Positions 1-5,163 of a stretch of DNA of 6,040 nt are shown piece by piece (positions within the stretch are counted from its first letter, which is position 1; every line of letters starts with the position of its first letter). Below the pieces are notes generated by a model. It saw only the letters and a list, made by a program, of their open reading frames with translations. It was not told the DNA's origin and made no database searches. This stretch comes from Comamonadaceae bacterium (GTDB taxonomy: Bacteria; Pseudomonadota; Gammaproteobacteria; Burkholderiales; Burkholderiaceae_C): NCBI GenBank assembly GCA_947458305.1, contig CANGZO010000149.1:1-6040 (forward strand), in the 5' to 3' direction. A program made the position numbers and the translations under genes.

Positions 1-53
1 AAAACGGCATCGATGCCGTGCTCGCAGACCTGCGCGCACGCGGTCAAGCCTAA
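1..53 (+). CDS. rpmB: 50S ribosomal protein L28, C-terminal end (partial)
   Basis: Only the last 16 complete codons are present. They read NGIDAVLADLRARGQA in the frame starting at base 3, followed by TAA at 51-53. This matches the usual C-terminus of bacterial L28 (GIDxVLxxLRxRG), a structural protein of the large ribosomal subunit. The gene directly precedes rpmG with a 26-bp gap, the common rpmB-rpmG operon order, which strongly supports the call despite the short fragment. The start and promoter lie outside the window. Confidence 0.9.
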   Translation, partial: NGIDAVLADLRARGQA

Positions 54-79
54 ACCCAGAACATTAGGAGTCATCTACC

Positions 80-250
80 ATGGCAACCAAAGGCGGACGC
101 GAAAAAATCAAGCTGGAATCCACAGCTGGGACTGGTCACTTCTACACGACCAGCAAAAACAAAAAAACCATGCCCGAGAAAATGTCGATCATGAAGTTCG
201 ACCCCAAAGCTCGCAAGCACGTTGAATACAAGGAAATCAAGCTGAAGTGA
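80..250 (+). CDS. rpmG: 50S ribosomal protein L33
   Basis: This 56-residue protein is the full length expected for proteobacterial L33, a small basic protein of the large ribosomal subunit near the E site. It starts MATKGGREKIKLESTAGTGH, continues with FYTTSKNKK and MPEKMSIMKFDPKARKHVEY, and ends KEIKLK, all typical of the family. It lacks the CxxC zinc-ribbon pairs, so it is the zinc-independent form; there is no Cys at all. The start is set by an AGGAG ribosome binding site at 66-70, nine bases ahead of the ATG, and by the family N-terminus. It is probably co-transcribed with rpmB, and a strong hairpin begins 16 bp after the stop, closing the operon. Confidence 0.97.
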   Translation: MATKGGREKIKLESTAGTGHFYTTSKNKKTMPEKMSIMKFDPKARKHVEYKEIKLK

Positions 251-266
251 TTCGGCCTGAGCCCTC

Positions 267-301
267 CAACAAAAAACCCGCCTCTGGCGGGTTTTTTGTT
301 G
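267..301. terminator. Bidirectional Rho-independent terminator after rpmG
   Basis: A perfect 16-bp inverted repeat (arms 267-282 and 286-301, loop TCT) has a GC core, CCCGCC/GGCGGG, flanked by A6 and T6. On the + strand the T6 at 292-297 follows the GC core, the classic intrinsic terminator for rpmG. Because the A tract is symmetric, the same element also reads as a terminator on the - strand, where the convergent desaturase gene arrives. Structure is seen directly; the terminator function is inferred. Confidence 0.93.
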
Positions 302-317
302 CCTCAAACCATCGGCA

Positions 318-353
318 GCAAGCAAACAGGGCCCGAAGGCCCTGTTTGCTTGC
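318..353 (-). terminator. Second perfect hairpin, 3' end of the desaturase transcript
   Basis: Arms 318-333 and 338-353 pair perfectly over 16 bp around a four-base loop. Read on the - strand the loop is C(TTCG)G, the extra-stable UUCG tetraloop. It lies 14 bp past the desaturase stop codon. No T run follows it directly on either strand, so on its own it is not a canonical intrinsic terminator. It may be an RNA 3'-end stabiliser or work together with the T-rich hairpin 17 bp further on. The hairpin is certain from sequence; its role is inferred. Confidence 0.75.
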
Positions 354-366
354 ACTCGGATACGGG

Positions 367-1578
367 TCAGGCCGTTTGGCGCACCGCACGCAACTTGACC
401 GAAAAGTCACGCAGCGCAGCAATGCCGCTTTCTTCGGCTCGCCGGCACCAAGCTTGCAGGTCAGCTGCCAATTGCTCGCGTGAATGGGAAGTGTTGAGCC
501 AAATTTGGCTCAGCTCTTCGCGCATTTGAACCATTTTATCGAGCACAGGGCTGGCCGCGCGGGCTTGCTGGAGATGGACCTGGGCTGCAGCGGGCACCTT
601 GGCGGCATCGCGGTGCAACCAACGCTGGGCCGCCTGCACAACACTGGCGTCCAGTTTGAGTTTGCTGGCTTCTTGCTGCATCACGGTGCGCACATTGCGG
701 GCGTATCCCGCCATCACTTCGTAACGGTTCGCAATCAGGGCTTCCAAGGTCTTCTCGTCGGCCACGGGCCGGATGTCGCCATAAGCCAGACGGGGAGGTG
801 TCTTTTTGACGGTGGCCATGCCCAAAGTTTCGAGCACACGGATGTACAACCAGCCGATGTCGAACTCATAAGGCTTGACCGACAGCTTGGCCGAGGTGGG
901 GTAGGTGTGGTGGTTGTTGTGCAACTCTTCACCACCGATCAGGATGCCCCAAGGCGAGATGTTGGTGCTGGCGTCGTGCGCCTCAAAGTTGCGGTAACCC
1001 CAATAGTGCGCTGCACCGTTGATGATGCCGGCGGCTGTGATCGGGATCCAGGCCATTTGCACCGCCCAGACCGTCAGACCAATGAAGCCGAACAAGGCCA
1101 CGTCGATGATCAGCATCAAGGCAACACCTTGCCAGGAAAAGCGGGTGTACAGGTTGCGCTCAATCCAATCGTCGGGGGTGCCGTGGCCAAAGCGCTTGAT
1201 GGTCTCAAGATTTTTAGATTCTTTGCGGTACAGCTCAGCGCCTGTGAACAACACGGTTTTGATGCCGTGGACATGGGGACTGTGGGGATCTTCGGCTTGT
1301 TCGCACTTGGCGTGGTGCTTGCGGTGGATGGCCGCCCATTCCTTGGTCACTTGGCCCGTGGTCAGCCACAGCCAGAAACGGAAAAAGTGCGAAGGGATGG
1401 CGTGCAGGTCCAAAGCGCGGTGCGCCTGGTGACGGTGCAGAAAAATGGTGACGCTGGCGATGGTGATGTGGGTCAGGGCCAAGGTAACCAACACCATTTG
1501 CCACCAAGCCAAGTCGAACAGGCCGTGGCCCATCCAGTGAACCACTGCATCCAAAAAAGCCCAATCAGGCAACAACAT
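367..1578 (-). CDS. Membrane fatty-acid (acyl-CoA type) desaturase with C-terminal extension
   Basis: This 403-residue protein carries the three histidine boxes of membrane di-iron fatty-acid desaturases: HRHQAH at residues 48-53, HRKHH at 85-89 and HNNHH at 220-224 (within GGEELHNNHHTYP), plus a further His at 191. These bind the di-iron centre that inserts a double bond into an acyl chain using O2 and an electron donor; the delta-9 acyl-CoA/lipid desaturase branch is the closest recalled type. Hydrophobic stretches near residues 24-47, 62-75, 150-173 and 175-190 fit membrane insertion. The family core ends near residue 270; about 130 further residues are helical-looking, charged and Ala/Gln-rich, without a domain I recognise. 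The ATG at 1578 gives a sensible N-terminus; the ribosome site ahead of it (AGAAAG) is weak. Likely role: adjusting membrane unsaturation. Exact regiospecificity cannot be read from sequence. Confidence 0.93.
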   Translation of the reverse strand: MLLPDWAFLDAVVHWMGHGLFDLAWWQMVLVTLALTHITIASVTIFLHRHQAHRALDLHAIPSHFFRFWLWLTTGQVTKEWAAIHRKHHAKCEQAEDPHSPHVHGIKTVLFTGAELYRKESKNLETIKRFGHGTPDDWIERNLYTRFSWQGVALMLIIDVALFGFIGLTVWAVQMAWIPITAAGIINGAAHYWGYRNFEAHDASTNISPWGILIGGEELHNNHHTYPTSAKLSVKPYEFDIGWLYIRVLETLGMATVKKTPPRLAYGDIRPVADEKTLEALIANRYEVMAGYARNVRTVMQQEASKLKLDASVVQAAQRWLHRDAAKVPAAAQVHLQQARAASPVLDKMVQMREELSQIWLNTSHSREQLAADLQAWCRRAEESGIAALRDFSVKLRAVRQTA

Positions 1579-1690
1579 GAGTCTGTCTTTCTACTGGCAC
1601 CTGATTTCAGGCAATCCGACGATTTTAAGTTTGCCGCCCCAAAAAGGACAGCGTTTTCGACCGACTTCGATCGATAAGGGTTTTAAAGTA
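1579..1690. other. Intergenic region ahead of the desaturase
   Basis: These 112 bp separate the methyltransferase stop from the desaturase start, both on the - strand. The gap is long enough for a separate desaturase promoter, but I find no convincing -35/-10 pair; a TAAAAT hexamer on the - strand near 1622-1627 has no good -35. A small inverted repeat, CCTGA-TT-TCAGG at 1600-1611, lies about 20 bp upstream of the start codon and could be an operator or chance. No terminator hairpin is visible after the methyltransferase gene. Confidence 0.3.
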
Positions 1691-2989
1691 TTACTTTTTA
1701 ACCCAGGCTGCCGCAAAAAAACCATCCGTGGCATGGCGATGGGGCCACAGCCTCAGGAATGTGCCGGCTGGCGGCGCATCGGGGTGGGCATCGCCCGATG
1801 GGGCCGGTGAGCACAAACTGGCTGCGTGGGGCACTTTGAGCCGGTCGAGCTCTTGCGCCACATTCAAGGGGACAAAGTCCGGGTGGGCGGCGCTGAAAGC
1901 TTGTGCGATCCACTCGTTTTCCTCGGGCAAGACGCTGCAGGTGGCATACACCAAACGGCCGCCCGACTTGACCATGCGCGAGGCGCTTTGCAAGATGGCC
2001 AATTGTTTCTCGGTCAACTCTTGCACCGCTTGAGGCTTTTGACGCCATTTCAAGTCAGGGTTGCGACGCAAGGTGCCCAGGCCCGAGCAAGGCGCATCGA
2101 CCAGCACGCGGTCAATTTTTCCCGCCAAGCGCTTGACTCGGTCGTCGCGCTCGTGGGCAATGGCGGCCGGATGCACGTTGGACAGGCCACTGCGGGCCAT
2201 GCGGGGTTTGAGGGCGTCCAATCGGTGGCCCGAAACGTCAAAAGCGTACAAGCGGCCTGTGCTGCGCATGGCCGCGCCCAGCGCCAGCGTTTTACCGCCC
2301 GCGCCCGCGCAAAAGTCCACCACCATCTCACCCCGGTGCGCATCCACCAGCAAGGCGAGCAGCTGCGAGCCTTCGTCTTGCACTTCAATGGCACCCCGTG
2401 TGAAGGCATCGGTCTTTTGCAAAGCGGGTTTGCCTTGCAGACGCAGGCCCCAGGGCGAATAAGGCGTGACCTCTGATGCGATGCCCGCTTGCGCCAGTTC
2501 TTTTTGAATGTCGCTGCGTTTGGTTTGCAGCATGTTCACGCGCAAGTCCAGCGTGCCGGGTTGCTGCAAATGCTCGGCCAAGTCCCAGAAATCGTCGCCC
2601 AATTGGGCCTGCAGGGCTTGCGCCATCCACTCGGGCAGGTTGTGGCGATGCGGGGCCATCAGGGCGTCGGCCGGAATGGCGTCACAGGTCGCGAGCCATT
2701 TTTTTTCGGTGTCGTTCAGGGCAGAGGCCAGAAAATCGCGCGGGCCAAAAAAGCCCAAGATCGCCAGCTTGCGCTCTTTGGCGCCCGAGCCCGAGCGGGC
2801 CAGCTGCTCAAACAGCAGCTTTTTGCGCAGCACCGCAAAAGCAGTTTCGGCCAAAGTGGCGCGTTCGCGGGGCCCCAAAGAGCGGTGTTCACGGAAGTAA
2901 CGCGACACCACGGCGTCGGCGGGATGTTCAAATTGGAGGACCAGCCTGACCAAATCGGCGCAGGCGTCTAAAAGGGCTTTTGGATGCAT
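1691..2989 (-). CDS. RsmB/NOP-family SAM-dependent RNA m5C methyltransferase
   Basis: The 432-residue protein has an N-terminal helical part (about 1-130; LGPRERATLAETAFAVLRKK resembles the NusB-like region of RsmB) followed by a Rossmann methyltransferase domain. Visible motifs: DLRVN near 148, QDEGSQ at 204-209, SAM-binding DFCAGAGGKT at 225-234, DAPCSGLGTLRRNP from 298 with the conserved Cys301, and YATCSVLPEENE with Cys351. In this family the TC cysteine attacks cytosine C6 and the PC cysteine releases the product. The C-terminal LRLWPHRHATDGFFAA is also typical. E. coli RsmB modifies C967 of 16S rRNA; several paralogues exist in beta-proteobacteria, so the exact RNA site here is uncertain. 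The frame is open upstream to a GTG at 3028, but the ATG at 2989 (MHPKALLDAC) gives the N-terminus I recall for homologues. A strong ribosome site is missing for every candidate start. Confidence 0.93.
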   Translation of the reverse strand: MHPKALLDACADLVRLVLQFEHPADAVVSRYFREHRSLGPRERATLAETAFAVLRKKLLFEQLARSGSGAKERKLAILGFFGPRDFLASALNDTEKKWLATCDAIPADALMAPHRHNLPEWMAQALQAQLGDDFWDLAEHLQQPGTLDLRVNMLQTKRSDIQKELAQAGIASEVTPYSPWGLRLQGKPALQKTDAFTRGAIEVQDEGSQLLALLVDAHRGEMVVDFCAGAGGKTLALGAAMRSTGRLYAFDVSGHRLDALKPRMARSGLSNVHPAAIAHERDDRVKRLAGKIDRVLVDAPCSGLGTLRRNPDLKWRQKPQAVQELTEKQLAILQSASRMVKSGGRLVYATCSVLPEENEWIAQAFSAAHPDFVPLNVAQELDRLKVPHAASLCSPAPSGDAHPDAPPAGTFLRLWPHRHATDGFFAAAWVKK

Positions 2990-3044
2990 AGGGCTGCATT
3001 GTCCCATCCTCGACCCTTGGTCAGACACGCATCACAGGAAACAC
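2990..3044. promoter_or_regulatory. Divergent intergenic region, methyltransferase / DUF1653
   Basis: This 55-bp gap lies between two divergently oriented starts and so should contain, or overlap with, the start signals of both genes. The only clear element is an AGGAA ribosome site at 3036-3040, four bases before the DUF1653 ATG. No convincing promoter hexamer pair is visible in either direction. Confidence 0.35.
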
Positions 3045-3281
3045 ATGTCAGAACCACTGCCACCGATGATCGAAACGCCCAAAGGCCTGTACCGCCATTA
3101 CAAAGGCGGCCAATACCGCGTGCTGGGCACTGTGCGCCACAGCGAAGACTTGCAGCCCATGACGCTTTACCAAGCGCTTTATGGAGAACAAGGCCTGTGG
3201 GTCAGGCCTGCCGCCATGTTTGCCGATGTGGCCGAATTCAATGGAAAAGTGCAACCGCGCTTTGAACGCATTGGCGATTGA
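3045..3281 (+). CDS. DUF1653 domain-containing protein
   Basis: The 78-residue protein is almost entirely one DUF1653 domain: GLYRHYKGGQYRVLGTVRHS, then LYQALYGEQGLWVRPAAMF, then FNGKVQPRFERIG at the end. The RHYKG, HSED, YxALYG and GLWVRPxxMF elements are the family hallmarks. There is no signal peptide, membrane segment or cysteine, so it is probably a small cytosolic protein. Its function is not established to my knowledge; the compact, aromatic-rich repeats of beta-strand-like sequence suggest a small beta fold. AGGAA at 3036-3040 supports the start. The last 103 bp overlap the 3' end of the convergent purN gene. No terminator hairpin follows the stop. Confidence 0.93.
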   Translation: MSEPLPPMIETPKGLYRHYKGGQYRVLGTVRHSEDLQPMTLYQALYGEQGLWVRPAAMFADVAEFNGKVQPRFERIGD

Positions 3282-3853
3282 GCTAAAAACTGAGCGACCG
3301 CCTGCGGATAAATCAAGTGTTCTTGGGTGAGCACCCGCGCAGCCAGGGTGTCGGCGGTATCCCCCGATAGCACCGGCACCACCGCCTGCGCCATGATGGG
3401 GCCGTGGTCCAGGTCGGGCGTGACTTGGTGCACTGTGGCCCCGGCAAAGCGGCAACCGGCATCAATGGCGCGCTGATGGGTGTTCAACCCAGGAAAAGCA
3501 GGCAACAAAGACGGGTGGATGTTGAGCAAGCGCCCGGCGTAATGAGCCACAAACCCGGGGGTCAGGATGCGCATGAAGCCCGCCAACACCACCAAAGCGG
3601 GCGCATGCCGGTCGATTTCGCCCATCAAGGCGGCATCAAAGTCTTCTCGGCTGGCAAACGCCTTGTGGTCCAGCACGGCGGTGGCAATGCCGAGATCCTT
3701 GGCAAAGTCCAAACCTTGGGCGTCGGCCCGGTTGCTCAGCACGGCGGCCACTTGGGCGTTCAGGCGCTCAGCCCAGCGGCCCAGCTCTGCAGCATGCACG
3801 ATGGCGGCCATGTTGGAGCCCGAGCCCGAAATCAGAATGACGATGTTTCTCAT
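3179..3853 (-). CDS. purN: Phosphoribosylglycinamide formyltransferase (GAR transformylase)
   Basis: PurN transfers a formyl group from 10-formyltetrahydrofolate to glycinamide ribonucleotide, an early step of purine synthesis in the cytosol. The 224-residue product shows the phosphate-binding loop ISGSGSNMAAI at 8-18 and the catalytic set Asn111 and His113 in NIHPSLLPAFPG, and Asp149 in TPDLDHGPIM (equivalents of E. coli N106, H108 and D144). AGFMRIL at 91-97 is also conserved. The frame is open far upstream into the neighbouring gene, but MRNIVILISG is the family start. No Shine-Dalgarno is visible; a GATAAT hexamer sits 10 bp before the ATG. The last 34 residues run antisense through the DUF1653 gene and look unlike a conserved PurN end; see the finding on a possible frameshift at 3285-3289. 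Confidence 0.95.
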   Translation of the reverse strand: MRNIVILISGSGSNMAAIVHAAELGRWAERLNAQVAAVLSNRADAQGLDFAKDLGIATAVLDHKAFASREDFDAALMGEIDRHAPALVVLAGFMRILTPGFVAHYAGRLLNIHPSLLPAFPGLNTHQRAIDAGCRFAGATVHQVTPDLDHGPIMAQAVVPVLSGDTADTLAARVLTQEHLIYPQAVAQFLAQSPMRSKRGCTFPLNSATSANMAAGLTHRPCSP

Positions 3854-3971
3854 GAAGGGCTGGATTATCCCCGCTGGCCTTGCGTATCCCAGCATTTGTC
3901 GCACCAAGGACAAGCCCAAACAGGCTGCGCATGATAAAAAGCACGACCGTTTGATTTTGAGAGAACACTCC
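3854..3971. promoter_or_regulatory. Divergent intergenic region, purN / acyl-CoA dehydrogenase
   Basis: This 118-bp spacer must hold start signals for both divergent genes. On the - strand there is the GATAAT noted for purN. On the + strand CATGATAAAAA near 3929-3939 includes a GATAAA hexamer, but no acceptable -35 lies at the normal distance, so any promoter there may need an activator. The ribosome site for the dehydrogenase is weak: GAGA at 3961-3964. I see no strong palindromic operator. Confidence 0.35.
3864..3869 (-). promoter_or_regulatory. purN: Candidate -10 box for purN
   Basis: Read on the - strand the bases are GATAAT, one mismatch from the TATAAT consensus, and end 10 bp upstream of the purN ATG. 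A start site at the usual 6-8 bp spacing would leave a 5' leader of only about 2-4 nt. The matching -35 (CTGGGA at 17-bp spacing) is poor, so the call is tentative. Confidence 0.35.
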
Positions 3972-5153
3972 ATGGATTTGGCATTCACCCCCGACGAACT
4001 TGCGTTCCGCGACGAGATCCGCACCTGGGTCAAGGCAAACTTGCCCGCAGACATTGCACAAAAAGTACACAGCGCCATGCGCCTGACGCGTGAGGACATG
4101 CAGCGCTGGGCCAAGATTTTGGGCAAAAAAGGTTGGTTGGGCTATGGCTGGCCCACGCAGTTTGGCGGCCCCGGCTGGACCGCCGTGCAAAAGCATTTAT
4201 TTGAAGAAGAATGCGCCTTGGCTGGCGCACCCCGCGTCGTGCCTTTTGGCCCGGTGATGGTGGCCCCGGTGATCATGGCCTTTGGCAACGCTGAGCAACA
4301 GCAGCGTTTTTTGCCCGGCATCGCCAGCGGCGATGTCTGGTGGAGCCAGGGCTACAGCGAGCCGGGCTCCGGCTCTGACCTGGCCTCCCTGAAGACCCGC
4401 GCCGAGCGCGTGGGCGACAAATACATCGTGAACGGCCAAAAAACCTGGACCACCCTCGGCCAATACGGCGAATGGATCTTTTGCCTGGTGCGCACCAGCA
4501 CAGAAGGCAAACCCCAAACCGGCATCTCGTTCCTGTTGATCGACATGAAGTCGCCCGGCATCACCGTGCGCCCCATCAAGCTGCTCGACGGCGAGTGCGA
4601 AGTCAACGAGGTCTGGTTTGACAACGTCGAAGTGCCCGCCGAGAACTTGGTGGGCGAGGAAAACAAGGGCTGGAACTACGCCAAGCACTTGCTGGCGCAC
4701 GAGCGCACCAACATCGCTGACGTGAACCGCGCCAAGCGCGAGCTGGAGCGCCTCAAACGCATTGCCAAAGCCGAAGGTGTGTACGACGACCTGCGCTTCC
4801 GCGACGAAATTGCCAAGCTCGAAGTCGACATCGTGGCCCTCGAAATGCTGGTGCTGCGTGTCCTGTCCGCAGAAAAATCGGGCAAAAACTCACTGGACAT
4901 CGCAGGCCTGCTCAAGATCAAGGGCAGCGAAATTCAGCAGCGTTACACCGAGCTGATGATGCAAGCCGCAGGTCCTTTTGCCCTGCCCTTCATCTTCGAA
5001 GCCATGGACGCGGGCTGGCAAGGCAACTTCCCAGGCGGCGTGGTGGCCAACGCGCCATTGGCGGCCAACTACTTCAACATGCGCAAGACCACCATTTACG
5101 GCGGCAGCAACGAAGTGCAACGCAACATCGTCGCCCAGACAGTTCTGGGTTAA
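3972..5153 (+). CDS. Acyl-CoA dehydrogenase, PimC-type large subunit
   Basis: This 393-residue flavoprotein has full acyl-CoA dehydrogenase length: an N-terminal helical domain (MDLAFTPDELAFRDEIRTWV; WPTQFGGPGW at 60-69), a middle beta domain with the FAD/substrate signature YSEPGSGSDLASLKT at 128-142 and NGQKTWTT at 154-161, and a C-terminal helical domain ending RKTTIYGGSNEVQRNIVAQ. It should form an enoyl-CoA by alpha-beta dehydrogenation, passing electrons to ETF. The sequence closely resembles what I recall of the pimeloyl-CoA dehydrogenase large subunit (PimC) of Rhodopseudomonas and related heteromeric dehydrogenases. The position of the MCAD catalytic Glu is Gly377 here; Glu244 (AHERTN) probably serves instead, as in IVD/LCAD-type enzymes. 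The ATG at 3972 is chosen from the family N-terminus; the open frame upstream is antisense to purN. The true substrate is not determinable from sequence. Confidence 0.93.
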   Translation: MDLAFTPDELAFRDEIRTWVKANLPADIAQKVHSAMRLTREDMQRWAKILGKKGWLGYGWPTQFGGPGWTAVQKHLFEEECALAGAPRVVPFGPVMVAPVIMAFGNAEQQQRFLPGIASGDVWWSQGYSEPGSGSDLASLKTRAERVGDKYIVNGQKTWTTLGQYGEWIFCLVRTSTEGKPQTGISFLLIDMKSPGITVRPIKLLDGECEVNEVWFDNVEVPAENLVGEENKGWNYAKHLLAHERTNIADVNRAKRELERLKRIAKAEGVYDDLRFRDEIAKLEVDIVALEMLVLRVLSAEKSGKNSLDIAGLLKIKGSEIQQRYTELMMQAAGPFALPFIFEAMDAGWQGNFPGGVVANAPLAANYFNMRKTTIYGGSNEVQRNIVAQTVLG

Positions 5154-5157
5154 GGAG
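5152..5157 (+). promoter_or_regulatory. Ribosome binding site overlapping the upstream stop codon
   Basis: AAGGAG is a near-perfect Shine-Dalgarno, sharing two bases with the TAA stop of the large-subunit gene and placed six bases ahead of the small-subunit ATG. A ribosome finishing the first gene ends on this site, so coupled translation giving matched subunit amounts is likely (inference). It also fixes the downstream start. Confidence 0.85.
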
Positions 5158-5163
5158 ACACAC

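Noticed and set aside
71..355. 94-codon open frame on the - strand across rpmG and the terminators
   Set aside because: It covers rpmG in antisense and translates straight through both terminator hairpins; no start signal or family resemblance.
484..1677. 397-codon open frame on the + strand opposite the desaturase
   Set aside because: It is antisense to a clear desaturase with all histidine boxes, has no ribosome site, and its Val/Gly/His/Gln-rich product looks like a reverse-strand reading of GC-rich coding DNA.
1826..2476. 216-codon open frame on the + strand opposite the RNA methyltransferase
   Set aside because: No recognisable domain, no ribosome site, and antisense to conserved methyltransferase motifs.
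2990..3028. GTG-initiated longer form of the RNA methyltransferase (13 extra residues)
   Set aside because: The extra residues are not family-like and would take most of the divergent promoter space; the ATG at 2989 is preferred, though the ATG at 3007 (GAGG directly before it) is not excluded.
3567..3971. N-terminal extension of the acyl-CoA dehydrogenase by 135 codons
   Set aside because: It is antisense to conserved purN sequence; the family start MDLAFTPDE is at 3972.
3854..4126. N-terminal extension of purN by 91 codons
   Set aside because: It runs antisense into the dehydrogenase coding region; PurN family proteins start at the MRNIVILISG methionine.
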